From positions 1 to 23,355 of the forward strand of contig CANRMO010000007.1 of assembly GCA_947631755.1 (NCBI GenBank): 23,355 nucleotides of DNA. Direction: 5' to 3'. Within the stretch, counting starts at the first letter, position 1, and each line of letters opens with the position of its first letter. This stretch comes from an uncultured Lachnospiraceae bacterium (lineage in GTDB: Bacteria > Bacillota > Clostridia > Lachnospirales > Lachnospiraceae). This document shows positions 7,748 through 14,970 of this stretch, one piece after another. The notes under the pieces were generated by a model, which worked only from the letters and a program-made list of their open reading frames with translations, was not told where the DNA came from and made no database searches. The position numbers and the translations under genes were made by a program.

Positions 7748-7770
7748 AGGTGACGTTGCGTCACCTTTTA
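7747..7770 (+). terminator. Terminator after the MerR-methyltransferase gene
   Basis: AAGGTGAC pairs perfectly with GTCACCTT around GTTGC, followed by TTTA. It overlaps the last bases of the gene. Confidence 0.7.
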
Positions 7771-7800
7771 TACTATAGTCAACGACCAAAACTGTTTTCC

Positions 7801-7822
7801 GGGGCGTCCGCATTATCGCCCC
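7801..7822 (+). other. Short hairpin in the rmlA leader
   Basis: GGGGCG pairs with CGCCCC around a 10-base loop, about 35 bases upstream of rmlA. There is no T run, so it is probably a leader or stabiliser hairpin rather than a terminator. Confidence 0.35.
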
Positions 7823-7856
7823 AATACAAAAATAAGAAAGGGGGGTTTTGGGAACG

Positions 7857-8750
7857 ATGAAGGGAATCATTCTGGCCGGCGGGTCAGGTACGCGCCTGTA
7901 TCCGCTGACAAAGGTAACAAGCAAACAGCTTCTGCCAATCTACGATAAGCCGATGATATATTATCCGATGTCTGTCTTGATGAGCTCGGGGATCCGCGAT
8001 ATCCTGATTATTTCGACACCGATGGATACACCGCGCTTTGAGGAGCTTCTGGGGGATGGCCATCAATACGGACTGAATCTGTCTTATGAGATCCAGCCGA
8101 GCCCGGATGGGCTGGCGCAGGCTTTTCTGATCGGCGAGGAGTTTATCGGCGGGGATTCGGTAGCCATGGTCTTAGGGGATAATATATTTTCCGGACACGG
8201 GTTGAACCGCCATCTCAGAGAGGCGGTCCACAACGCAGAGAGCGGTAAGGGGGCCACGGTTTTCGGCTATTATGTGGATGACCCGGAGCGTTTCGGAATC
8301 GTAGAATTTGATGAAAACGGAAGAGCCATTTCTATCGAGGAAAAACCGGAGACGCCAAAGAGTAATTATTGTGTGACAGGACTCTATTTTTATGACAATA
8401 AAGTGGTGGAATATGCGAAAAGTCTGAAGCCGTCGCCGAGGGGAGAGCTGGAGATCACAGATCTGAACCGCATTTACCTGGAAGCGGGGAAATTAAATGT
8501 GGAGCTTTTGGGGCAGGGATTTACCTGGCTGGATACGGGAACCCATGAGAGTCTTGTGGACGCCACAAATTTTGTCAAGACGGTGGAGACTCATCAGCAC
8601 AGAAAGATCGCCTGTCTGGAGGAGATTGCCTATCTCAATGGCTGGATCAGCCGGGAGGATGTGCTCCGGGTCTATGAGGAGCTGAAAAAGAACCAGTACG
8701 GACAGTATCTGATGGATGTGCTGGAAGGAAAATATGTGGATGTAAAATAG
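7857..8750 (+). CDS. rmlA: Glucose-1-phosphate thymidylyltransferase RmlA
   Basis: A 297-aa protein from ATG 7857 (MKGIILAGG, the canonical opening); a TTG at 7848 is in frame but adds nothing conserved. The nucleotide-binding loop GGSGTRLYPLT, SKQLLPIYDKPMIYYP, the VLGDNIF metal site and GFTWLDTGTH are all present and characteristic of RmlA/RfbA. It makes dTDP-glucose from glucose-1-phosphate and dTTP, the first step of dTDP-L-rhamnose synthesis. Length is standard. It is first in a four-gene operon containing the whole pathway. Rhamnose may feed wall polysaccharide or flagellin glycans; the window does not show which. Confidence 0.96.
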   Translation: MKGIILAGGSGTRLYPLTKVTSKQLLPIYDKPMIYYPMSVLMSSGIRDILIISTPMDTPRFEELLGDGHQYGLNLSYEIQPSPDGLAQAFLIGEEFIGGDSVAMVLGDNIFSGHGLNRHLREAVHNAESGKGATVFGYYVDDPERFGIVEFDENGRAISIEEKPETPKSNYCVTGLYFYDNKVVEYAKSLKPSPRGELEITDLNRIYLEAGKLNVELLGQGFTWLDTGTHESLVDATNFVKTVETHQHRKIACLEEIAYLNGWISREDVLRVYEELKKNQYGQYLMDVLEGKYVDVK

Positions 8751-8794
8751 CGGCGGCAGACCGCCGGAAAAAAGAGACGGGAATGGAGATCATT

Positions 8795-9820
8795 ATGGGT
8801 AAAACAATCATTGTTACCGGCGGGGCCGGTTTTATCGGAAGTAATTTTATTTTTTATATGTTAAAGAAACATGAAGATTATCGGATCATATGCCTGGACT
8901 GCCTGACATATGCCGGCAACCTGTCAACACTGGAACCGGTGGCAGAGAATCCGAATTTTCGGTTTGTGAAAGAATCGATCACGGACCGCCAGGCAGTATA
9001 TCAGCTCTTTGAGGAGGAGCACCCGGATATTGTGGTTAATTTTGCGGCGGAGAGCCATGTAGACCGCTCAATTGAGAATCCGCAGGTTTTCCTGGAGACG
9101 AATATCCTGGGGACAGCTGTCCTGATGGATGCCTGCCGGAAATACGGTATAGAGAGGTATCACCAGGTGTCCACGGATGAGGTTTACGGCGACCTGCCGC
9201 TGGACCGTCCGGATCTGTTTTTTACGGAGGAGACGCCGATACACACATCCAGCCCCTATTCTTCCAGCAAGGCGTCGGCGGATCTTCTCGTGCTGGCCTA
9301 TCACCGGACTTTTGGGCTGCCAGTATCGATTACCCGTTGTTCGAATAATTATGGTCCCTATCATTTTCCGGAAAAACTGATTCCGCTTATGATCGCCAAT
9401 GCGTTGAATGATAAGCCGCTGCCGGTCTATGGCAGGGGGGAAAATGTGAGGGACTGGCTCTATGTGGAGGATCACTGCAAGGCGATCGATCTGGTGATCC
9501 ATAAAGGGCGGGTCGGCGAAGTTTACAATGTCGGCGGACACAATGAGATGAAGAACATTGACATTGTAAAGATCATCTGCAAGGCGCTGGGGAAACCTGA
9601 GAGCCTGATCACCTATGTGACGGACCGGAAAGGACATGATATGCGCTATGCCATTGATCCAACAAAGATACACACGGAACTCGGATGGCTGCCAGAGACA
9701 AAATTTGAGGACGGCATTCAGAAGACGATACAGTGGTATCTCGACAATAAGGAGTGGTGGGAGACTATCATATCCGGGGAATATCGCAATTATTATGAAA
9801 AAATGTATGGAAATCGGTAA
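8795..9820 (+). CDS. rmlB: dTDP-glucose 4,6-dehydratase RmlB
   Basis: A 341-aa extended short-chain dehydrogenase. ATG 8795 is chosen because GGAG lies about 6 bases upstream and MGKTIIVTGGAGFIGSNF is the standard opening; ATG 8783 is an alternative adding four residues. The NAD-binding glycine motif GGAGFIG, the STDEVYG catalytic block and the YSSSK motif (Tyr and Lys) are intact, as are RCSNNYGPYHFPEKLIP and GENVRDWLYVEDH. It converts dTDP-glucose to dTDP-4-keto-6-deoxyglucose. The gap from rmlA is 44 bases, consistent with one operon. Confidence 0.96.
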   Translation: MGKTIIVTGGAGFIGSNFIFYMLKKHEDYRIICLDCLTYAGNLSTLEPVAENPNFRFVKESITDRQAVYQLFEEEHPDIVVNFAAESHVDRSIENPQVFLETNILGTAVLMDACRKYGIERYHQVSTDEVYGDLPLDRPDLFFTEETPIHTSSPYSSSKASADLLVLAYHRTFGLPVSITRCSNNYGPYHFPEKLIPLMIANALNDKPLPVYGRGENVRDWLYVEDHCKAIDLVIHKGRVGEVYNVGGHNEMKNIDIVKIICKALGKPESLITYVTDRKGHDMRYAIDPTKIHTELGWLPETKFEDGIQKTIQWYLDNKEWWETIISGEYRNYYEKMYGNR

Positions 9821-9852
9821 TTTTTATTCGTCAGGAAGAAATGAGGATTGCT

Positions 9853-10803
9853 ATGAAGATATTTGTGACAGGAGTGGGGGGGCAGCTTGGACATGATGTT
9901 ATGAATGAACTGGCAAAGCGGGGATATAGCGGAATCGGTTCGGACATAGCGGAGTGTTACAGCGGAGTTCAGGATGGCACAGCTGTGACGGAAATGCCCT
10001 ATGTAAAACTGGATATTACAGATGGGGAGGAAGTCAGGCGTGTGATAGCAGAGCAGCGGCCGGATGTGGTAATACACTGCGCCGCATGGACGGCTGTGGA
10101 TCTGGCAGAAGAAGAGGAAAACAGGGAGATGGTTTACCGCGTCAATGTGACAGGCACAAAAAATCTGGCAGAGGCGTGTGCCAGGACAGACTGTAAGATG
10201 GTATACCTCTCCACCGATTATGTTTTTGACGGGCAGGGGACAGAGGCGTGGCAGCCGGACTGCCGGGATTACGCGCCACTCAATGTGTATGGGAAGACAA
10301 AACTGGAGGGGGAGCGGGCAGTGGAGAATTGCCTGTCAAAGTATTTTATTGTCCGCATTGCCTGGGTTTTTGGGGCCAATGGAACAAATTTTGTCAAGAC
10401 AATGTTGAAAGTCGGCAAAGACCATGAGGCATTGAACGTGGTAAACGACCAGATTGGTACGCCCACGTACACGTATGATCTGGCCAGGCTTTTGGTGGAT
10501 ATGGCTGAGACGGAGAAATATGGCTATTATCATGCAACAAATGAGGGCGGCTATATCAGCTGGTATGAGTTTGCTGTGGAGATCTTCCGCCAGGCTGCCG
10601 CCCTTGGCTATGAGGAGTATGATGAGAGTCATCTCCTGGTCCGGCCGGTCACGACAGAAGAGTATGGGGTATCGAAAGCGAGCCGTCCTTTTAATTCCCG
10701 CTTAGACAGAAGTAAGCTTGCCGCCCAGGGATTTGAGCCGCTGCCGGATTGGCGGGATGCCCTAAAGAGATATATGGAAGTGGTGCTGCGGGATGTCGGA
10801 TAA
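9853..10803 (+). CDS. rmlD: dTDP-4-dehydrorhamnose reductase RmlD
   Basis: About 316 aa from ATG 9853 (MKIFVTGVGGQLGHDV), with GAGGA 5 bases upstream; ATG 9841 is possible but too close to its AGGAAG. The glycine motif GVGGQLG, HCAAWTAVDLAEEE, STDYVFDG and the YGKTKLEGE active-site motif (Tyr/Lys) identify RmlD. It carries out the final NAD(P)H-dependent reduction to dTDP-L-rhamnose. It precedes rmlC; A-B-D-C is one of several known orders. Length is slightly above the approximately 280-300 of many RmlD proteins. Confidence 0.95.
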   Translation: MKIFVTGVGGQLGHDVMNELAKRGYSGIGSDIAECYSGVQDGTAVTEMPYVKLDITDGEEVRRVIAEQRPDVVIHCAAWTAVDLAEEEENREMVYRVNVTGTKNLAEACARTDCKMVYLSTDYVFDGQGTEAWQPDCRDYAPLNVYGKTKLEGERAVENCLSKYFIVRIAWVFGANGTNFVKTMLKVGKDHEALNVVNDQIGTPTYTYDLARLLVDMAETEKYGYYHATNEGGYISWYEFAVEIFRQAAALGYEEYDESHLLVRPVTTEEYGVSKASRPFNSRLDRSKLAAQGFEPLPDWRDALKRYMEVVLRDVG

Positions 10804-10839
10804 AAATACAGGAGTGAGAACTTCGGAATGGAGGATGAG

Positions 10840-11448
10840 ATGGGACAGATAAAAGTAGAAAAAAATGCCGGGGGCATTGAGGGACTCTTTGTTATTGAGC
10901 CGAAGGTCCACGGTGACAGGCGCGGATATTTTATGGAGACATATAATGCGAACGATCTGAGAGAGGCGGGGCTGGAGGCGACGTTTGTTCAGGACAACCA
11001 GTCCGGGTCTGTGAAAGGAGTGCTGAGAGGACTGCATTTCCAGAAACAATTCCCTCAGGGGAAACTGGTGCGTGTGATCCGGGGCACTGTGTTTGATGTG
11101 GCAGTTGATTTGAGAGAGGGGTCAGAGACATACGGCAAGTGGTTTGGTGTGGAACTGTCTGAGGAGAATAAGAAACAGTTTTACGTGCCAAAAGGATTTG
11201 CCCACGGATTTCTTGTCCTCAGCGATGAGGCGGAGTTCTGTTATAAGTGTACCGATTTTTATCATCCGGGGGATGAGGGCGGCCTGGCGTGGAACGATCC
11301 AAAAGTCGGTATAAAATGGCCACAGGTCAGGGGATCTTACCCCGGCAGTGCGTCGGCAGAGGGCTATACATTGGAGGACGGCACACCGTTGAATATAAAC
11401 GAAAGGGATCAGAACTGGGCTGGCCTGGATGAGACCTTTCAATTTTAG
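10840..11448 (+). CDS. rmlC: dTDP-4-dehydrorhamnose 3,5-epimerase RmlC
   Basis: A 202-aa cupin enzyme. ATG 10840 has GGAGG 5 bases upstream; ATG 10828 would lack a site. Conserved motifs are GDRRGYFMETYN, FVQDNQSGSVKGVLRGLHFQ (with the catalytic His region) and QFYVPKGFAHGFLVLSD. The length exceeds the approximately 180 of the classical enzyme by a C-terminal extension ending LNINERDQNWAGLDETFQF. It performs the double epimerisation between the RmlB and RmlD steps, so the window contains the full pathway. Confidence 0.95.
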   Translation: MGQIKVEKNAGGIEGLFVIEPKVHGDRRGYFMETYNANDLREAGLEATFVQDNQSGSVKGVLRGLHFQKQFPQGKLVRVIRGTVFDVAVDLREGSETYGKWFGVELSEENKKQFYVPKGFAHGFLVLSDEAEFCYKCTDFYHPGDEGGLAWNDPKVGIKWPQVRGSYPGSASAEGYTLEDGTPLNINERDQNWAGLDETFQF

Positions 11449-11467
11449 AGACAGCGGATTGAAGAAG

Positions 11468-11947
11468 ATGATTTTGTGCAGACGGATCGTATTTACCGGG
11501 CTGGTTCTGCTCTGGATGGGGCTGATTTTTTGGTTTTCTGCCCAGCCCTCAGAAGAGTCAGCAAATATGAGCCACCGCGTGGGACGCATGGCCGGAGAGC
11601 TGTTTGTGCCGGGTTTTTCCCGTTGGCCGGAACAAAAGCAGGAGGATTTTGCGGCTGCTATTGACTATCCCCTGCGAAAGTGCGCCCATGCGTCGGAGTA
11701 TGCAGTTCTGGCAGTTCTGTTGTTTTTGATGTTTGCCAGCTACCGGCCCTCTGTGAAGAGAGGGCTGGCACTGGCTTTTTTCACTGCCGCTGCCTATGCG
11801 GCCAGTGATGAATTCCATCAGCTGTTTGTGCCGGGCCGGAGCGGTCAGGCCAGGGATGTGATCATTGACAGCATCGGCGCCCTTGTGGGCTGTGGCGTCT
11901 GTTTTTTTATTGCCCGTATAGGGAAAAGAATTTGGAGTAAGAGGTGA
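11468..11947 (+). CDS. VanZ-like membrane protein
   Basis: About 159 aa from ATG 11468 (20 bases after rmlC); the frame is also open from ATG 11429, overlapping rmlC, but that codon has no ribosome site. There are four predicted membrane segments: one near the N-terminus (VFTGLVLLWMGLIFWFSAQP), then AVLAVLLFLMF, LALAFFTAAAYA and IIDSIGALVGCGVCFFIA. The motif CAHASEYAV and SDEFHQLFVPGRSGQARDV are typical of VanZ-like proteins. VanZ confers low teicoplanin resistance in enterococci, but the wider family has no settled function. It is likely co-transcribed with the rhamnose operon and converges on the sleC-like fragment 8 bases away. Confidence 0.8.
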   Translation: MILCRRIVFTGLVLLWMGLIFWFSAQPSEESANMSHRVGRMAGELFVPGFSRWPEQKQEDFAAAIDYPLRKCAHASEYAVLAVLLFLMFASYRPSVKRGLALAFFTAAAYAASDEFHQLFVPGRSGQARDVIIDSIGALVGCGVCFFIARIGKRIWSKR

Positions 11948-11955
11948 TTGACCGC

Positions 11956-12342
11956 TCACACCAGTTCTGCGATCCGGCTGACGCCCACATAGATCTCTGA
12001 AATTTTATACCAGGTGTTAAATCCTACAATACCGTCCTGGGTCAGATTGAATACCTTTTGGAATGTCCTCACCGCCTCTTCCGTCCGGGGACCGAAAATG
12101 CCATCCTCGGCTATTTTGGGGATCAGTGGGTAGGCGCCTGCGATGACGTTCAGCTGCCGCTGCATCTGGCGGACTTTTTCACCGGAAGAGCCCTGCCGGA
12201 GAGCTGTGCCGGGGTATGAGGAAGGTATGCCGGAAATTTCCTCTGTCTCGTTTATATACATGGAATCTCCGTAATAGTTTCGAAGAATTTCGATGGCGCT
12301 GTATCCTTGGTCACCCAGTGCTTTTGAACCCCACTGACTCAT
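11956..12342 (-). CDS. sleC: SleC-like spore cortex-lytic protein, 3' part (peptidoglycan-binding domain)
   Basis: This is the C-terminal part of a gene split by the element at 12340-17584. Read leftward it begins at the shared ATG codon and continues MSQWGSKALGDQGYSAIEIL, the end of a SpoIID/LytB-like catalytic domain. A peptidoglycan-binding domain follows (LRQGSSGEKVRQMQRQLN, EDGIFGPRTEEAVRTFQ, DGIVGFNTWYKI), ending at a normal stop. Joined to the 5' part it supplies residues 283-410. In this state it has no start or promoter of its own. The identification as SleC-like rests on domain order and recalled sequence; a paralogous SpoIID/peptidoglycan-binding protein is the alternative. Confidence 0.75.
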   Translation of the reverse strand: MSQWGSKALGDQGYSAIEILRNYYGDSMYINETEEISGIPSSYPGTALRQGSSGEKVRQMQRQLNVIAGAYPLIPKIAEDGIFGPRTEEAVRTFQKVFNLTQDGIVGFNTWYKISEIYVGVSRIAELV

Positions 12343-12362
12343 CTGTATTCTGTAAGGTATAC
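12340..12362. repeat. Left attachment site of the element
   Basis: CATC core followed by TGTATTCTGTAAGGTATAC (12344-12362), the element half-site. The host half-site lies to the left (CCACTGACT). The recombinase stop is 23 bases further in. Confidence 0.75.
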
Positions 12363-12385
12363 ATGCAGAAAGTGACGGGAAATGG

Positions 12386-13834
12386 TTATTCCAGCACATA
12401 CAGATCAAAGGTGGCAGCGCTTGTTTCCCTGTCAAACGTGATCCGGCTGCAGATGGAGCGGATGGCGTCTGCCTTTTTGGAGGATTCGTAATCGCCCTCC
12501 AGGATTTGTATCACATTCCGGATATTTTCAAGAATGTCCACCGGGCTGCCTGCCTTTTCCGGTTCTTTCCGGGGCAGCAGTTTTTCTTCTACCGCCTGCC
12601 GTTCTTTTTTCAGTGCGGTCTTGTTTGCCCGGTATTCTTCCAGGCTGTCTATGCCGTCTATGTAGGAGCGCTTTACCCGTTCTTCTTTTTTTTCTATTTC
12701 TTTCAGCTGTTTTTTCAGAAAAGAGGTGTCCGGATCCAGGGAGGCGGCCGGTATCCGCTCATAGTCAATGGAGTCGCTGACCAGCAGGCTCTTTAACCCG
12801 TCAATGACGCACTGTTCCGCCTTTTTCTTGTTTAAATAACTGCTGTGCGGGCAGGTTCCCTTATTGTACTTCCAGCACTGGAAATATTGGGTTCTGCCCG
12901 ACCGGCTGAAAGCGAGGGAAGAACCGCAGTGGGGGCATTTCAGGATACCGCTGAGCCAGTGCCCCGCGGCGGCGCTGGGTACCCGCCGGGCGGAGCCGTG
13001 CCAGGTCTCGTAAGATTCCCGGACCCGGACCTGTGCCCGGTCAAAGAGCTCCTGGGAGATGAGTGGCTCGTGTACTCCTTCCCGGATAATCACTTCGCCC
13101 TCCCTTTTCTTCCCTCTGGCGGGAGGCGCGTAATTCCAGCGGATCTTACCGGTGTAAAATGGATTTTCCAAGATATAATGGATGACGCGGCGCTCAAATC
13201 GGTTGCCATTTCTCGTGCGCCGGCCGGAATTGTTTAAGAGGAGGGCAATATTCGATATGCTCTCCTGCTGGTTGACATAGAGGTCAAATATAGTTTTTAC
13301 CACGGGGGCCTGTTCTGGATCTGGCACGGGGATCCCGTCATTCTTTGTATAACCATAGGGCACCATGCTGTTGTAACCGCCGTTCATGGCTTTCTGCATC
13401 ATCCCGCGCTTTACTTCCCCTGAGAGCCGGATGGAGTAGTATTCGTCCATCCACTCCAGTATGCGCTCGATCAGATTGCCAAAAGGACCGTCGATGATCG
13501 GCTCGGAAACAGACAAAACGCTCACATCGCTCCGTTTCAGAAGGGATTTGTACAGTATGCTCTCTTCCTGGTTTCTCGCAAAGCGGCTGAATTTCCACAC
13601 AAGAATTACATCAATAGGGTGTTCTTTGCTCTTGGCCAGGGCGATCATCTCCTGGAAAGCCGCCCGCTTATCGGCTTTTGTGCCGGATATGCCGATATCT
13701 TCAAATATGTGTTCTTTGTTTATGACAATATCATGTTTTTTTGCGTAATCCAGGATCAGCCGCCTCTGGGCCTCCGGGCTGTATTCATCCTGGTTCTCGG
13801 TAGAAACACGGATATAGGCTGCGCCGAACTGCAT
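12386..13834 (-). CDS. Large serine recombinase (site-specific integrase/excisionase)
   Basis: A 482-aa protein from ATG 13834, with AGGGAG about 10 bases upstream; the GTG at 13843 is too close to that site. Residues 1-150 are the resolvase catalytic domain, with nucleophile Ser11 in AAYIRVSTENQ, then EDIGISGTKADKRAAFQEM and VWKFSRFARNQEES. Residues about 160-270 form the Recombinase domain (VPYGYTKND, NPFYTGKIRWN). Residues about 300-345 form a zinc ribbon (LKCPHCGSSLAF, CWKYNKGTCPHSSY). A coiled coil covers about 370-430. The length is close to SpoIVCA of the skin element. Its end is 23 bases from the left attachment arm. It should catalyse integration and, probably with a partner, excision. 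Confidence 0.95.
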   Translation of the reverse strand: MQFGAAYIRVSTENQDEYSPEAQRRLILDYAKKHDIVINKEHIFEDIGISGTKADKRAAFQEMIALAKSKEHPIDVILVWKFSRFARNQEESILYKSLLKRSDVSVLSVSEPIIDGPFGNLIERILEWMDEYYSIRLSGEVKRGMMQKAMNGGYNSMVPYGYTKNDGIPVPDPEQAPVVKTIFDLYVNQQESISNIALLLNNSGRRTRNGNRFERRVIHYILENPFYTGKIRWNYAPPARGKKREGEVIIREGVHEPLISQELFDRAQVRVRESYETWHGSARRVPSAAAGHWLSGILKCPHCGSSLAFSRSGRTQYFQCWKYNKGTCPHSSYLNKKKAEQCVIDGLKSLLVSDSIDYERIPAASLDPDTSFLKKQLKEIEKKEERVKRSYIDGIDSLEEYRANKTALKKERQAVEEKLLPRKEPEKAGSPVDILENIRNVIQILEGDYESSKKADAIRSICSRITFDRETSAATFDLYVLE

Positions 13835-13867
13835 AGGTATCACACTCCCTATCTGTTTAATTCCGAT

Positions 13868-13982
13868 AACATAAAATAAGCCTACCCGGTCTTCTTAGCG
13901 GCGGATAAACTCGGGTAGGCTTGTAAATAACTGCCCTGGGGGTCATACCACTAGGTGGATGTGGGCAGTTATTTATATTTAC
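13868..13982 (-). ncRNA. Small RNA or attenuated leader of the recombinase gene
   Basis: A transcript from the minus promoter at 13989-14017 would contain a perfect 12-bp hairpin (13963-13974 with 13925-13936). A perfect 11-bp hairpin follows (CGGGTAGGCTT at 13912-13922 with AAGCCTACCCG at 13878-13888), then ATTTTAT. The second hairpin looks like an intrinsic terminator placed 44 bases before the recombinase start. The RNA could be a free sRNA or a leader that limits recombinase expression. Confidence 0.55.
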
Positions 13983-13988
13983 GTTTCT

Positions 13989-14017
13989 AATATACCATAT
14001 TTTGGCTGTAATGTCAA
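13989..14017 (-). promoter_or_regulatory. Sigma-A promoter P1 (leftward), toward the recombinase
   Basis: On the minus strand: TTGACA (14017-14012), a 17-base spacer, then TATATT (13994-13989). The -35 is a consensus match and the -10 differs at one or two positions. It is part of the duplicated divergent promoter cassette. Confidence 0.7.
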
Positions 14018-14032
14018 ATGGAAAAAGATAGT

Positions 14033-14061
14033 TTGCCTTTCAGATCTGGCTGTGATATGAT
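14033..14061 (+). promoter_or_regulatory. Promoter of the holin-like toxin mRNA
   Basis: TTGCCT, a 17-base spacer, then TATGAT with an extended -10 TG at 14053-14054. The start site is expected near 14068-14070, so the mRNA would begin at about GGGAAACC. Confidence 0.7.
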
Positions 14062-14069
14062 ATGTGCAT

Positions 14070-14330
14070 GGGAAACCAGAGAGCCACAGGCGGCTACCCT
14101 CCGGCATTCGGAGGGGCTAAAACCCTCCAGACCAATGAGGAAAGGAGGGCGATAAGATGATTACATACAGTGAGTTAATACAAACTGGATTGTTCATTGT
14201 TGCTCTTGTAGGTCTTTGTTATAAGATTTTCAAGGACAAAAGGAAATAGCCGCCACTATTCGCAGTAGTGACGGCTGAACTACAAAAAGTTTAGCTTAAA
14301 TATTGAGGGTAGCCGCTTCTCTGGTTTCCC
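14070..14330 (+). repeat. Inverted repeat joining 5' and 3' ends of the toxin mRNA
   Basis: GGGAAACCAGAGA (14070-14082) and GCGGCTACCCTC (14090-14101) are exact reverse complements of TCTCTGGTTTCCC (14318-14330) and GAGGGTAGCCGC (14305-14316). The mRNA can therefore close into a long-range 25-bp stem, followed by TTTTG that could act as its 3' end. Confidence 0.7.
14157..14249 (+). CDS. Putative holin-like type I toxin (30 aa)
   Basis: A 30-residue peptide: a short N-terminal MITYSELIQTG, one hydrophobic membrane segment (LFIVALVGLCYKIF) and a basic tail KDKRK. This is the standard form of the TxpA/BsrG/Fst-like holin-like toxins of Firmicutes. Such peptides insert in the membrane and are silenced by a cis-antisense RNA. 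AAAGGAGGG lies just upstream, but the leader also holds CCCTCC segments that could mask it. The message leader is about 88 nt. A convergent promoter at 14343-14371 would make the antisense RNA. Confidence 0.8.
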   Translation: MITYSELIQTGLFIVALVGLCYKIFKDKRK

Positions 14331-14336
14331 TTTTGT
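14238..14336 (-). ncRNA. Predicted antisense antitoxin RNA of the holin-like toxin
   Basis: Starting about 7 bases after the -10 of the minus promoter at 14343-14371, this RNA of about 100 nt runs toward the toxin gene and overlaps its stop codon. It ends after the hairpin AGCCGTCACTA/TAGTGGCGGCT (14276-14248) in a U-rich tract (ATTTCCTTTT). It is complementary to the 3' part of the toxin mRNA, the usual arrangement for type I antitoxins such as RatA/TxpA. Ends are inferred. Confidence 0.6.
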
Positions 14337-14342
14337 ACTATC

Positions 14343-14371
14343 AATATACCATGTAGCGGCTACAATGTCAA
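14343..14371 (-). promoter_or_regulatory. Sigma-A promoter P2 (leftward), antitoxin RNA
   Basis: On the minus strand: TTGACA (14371-14366), 17 bases, TATATT (14348-14343). Both boxes and the spacing are identical to those of P1. Confidence 0.72.
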
Positions 14372-14388
14372 TTGAAAAAAAGGGTAGA

Positions 14389-14422
14389 TTGCCTTTCTTT
14401 TTGAATCTGGTTGTGATATGAT
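14389..14422 (+). promoter_or_regulatory. Promoter of the hicAB operon
   Basis: TATGAT (14417-14422) with an extended -10 TG at 14414-14415. TTGCCT (14389-14394) is present, but the spacer is 22 bases, so activity probably rests on the extended -10. It is the second copy of the cassette at 13989-14061. Confidence 0.5.
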
Positions 14423-14471
14423 ATGTGCAGGACGGTTGCTGAAAATTTTTAAGGGAAAGGAATAAAGATGA

Positions 14472-14720
14472 ATGGCGACAATAGAAAAACTTTTTCAGTC
14501 CATTATGTGTGGAACGCAAGATAAAAACATAAAATTTAGGGACTTGCAGAAAATACTTGAGACATTAGGTTTCGATTGTCGGATTAAAGGCGACCATTTT
14601 ATTTATTACTACAGGGAATTGCCGGAAAATCTAAACATTCAGCCGTGTGGGAATATGGCCAAACCTTATCAGGTAAAACAGGTGAGAAACTATTTTTTGA
14701 AATATCGTTTAAAATTGTAG
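14472..14720 (+). CDS. hicA: HicA-like toxin (mRNA interferase)
   Basis: An 82-aa protein from ATG 14472 (AAAGGA about 10 bases upstream). The C-terminal half has LQKILETLGFDCRIKGDHFI followed by a Pro/His-poor strand and PYQVKQVRNYFLKY, which fit the double-stranded-RNA-binding-like fold of HicA. The His in GDHF corresponds to the HicA catalytic position. The N-terminus is longer than in minimal HicA proteins. It is paired with hicB 12 bases downstream; HicA cleaves mRNA when unbound. An ATG at 14468 in another frame encodes only 18 residues and could affect initiation. Confidence 0.8.
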   Translation: MATIEKLFQSIMCGTQDKNIKFRDLQKILETLGFDCRIKGDHFIYYYRELPENLNIQPCGNMAKPYQVKQVRNYFLKYRLKL

Positions 14721-14732
14721 GAGGTTACGAGA

Positions 14733-14942
14733 ATGTATAAATATGAGCGCATTATTTACTGGTCGGAGGAAGATAACGCTTTTATTGTAGAAGTGCCAGA
14801 GTTGGCCGGATGTATGGCAGATGGCGCAACGGTAGAGGAGGCGATTGCAAATAGCGAGGTTATTATCCAGGAATGGATAGAGGTTACAAGAGAAAGAGGG
14901 CTTGAGGTGCCAGAACCCAAAGGACGGTTAATGTATGCTTGA
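14733..14942 (+). CDS. hicB: HicB-like antitoxin
   Basis: A 69-aa protein. GGAGG lies 8 bases before the ATG. The pattern YWSEEDNAFIVEVPELAGCM followed by DGATVEEAIANSEVIIQEWI is the signature partial RNase-H-like fold of HicB. The protein ends at PEPKGRLMYA with no C-terminal DNA-binding domain, so it belongs to the short HicB class. It neutralises HicA by direct binding. The toxin-first order is normal for hicAB. Confidence 0.88.
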   Translation: MYKYERIIYWSEEDNAFIVEVPELAGCMADGATVEEAIANSEVIIQEWIEVTRERGLEVPEPKGRLMYA

Positions 14943-14970
14943 ACCCGAAAGGGAGAAGGGAGAGCGGAAA

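Noticed and set aside
12362..12435. Extension of the 3' sleC-like fragment into the element as its natural N-terminus
   Set aside because: The extra residues are the reverse of the attachment arm and the end of the recombinase gene; there is no ribosome site and no family similarity.
13878..13974. The paired hairpins as a CRISPR-like or riboswitch feature
   Set aside because: There are no spaced identical repeats and no recognisable aptamer core. A terminator/leader explanation is sufficient.
14468..14524. An 18-codon frame starting just before hicA as a leader peptide
   Set aside because: It has no conserved feature, and its ATG is likely fortuitous. It is mentioned only as a possible influence on initiation.
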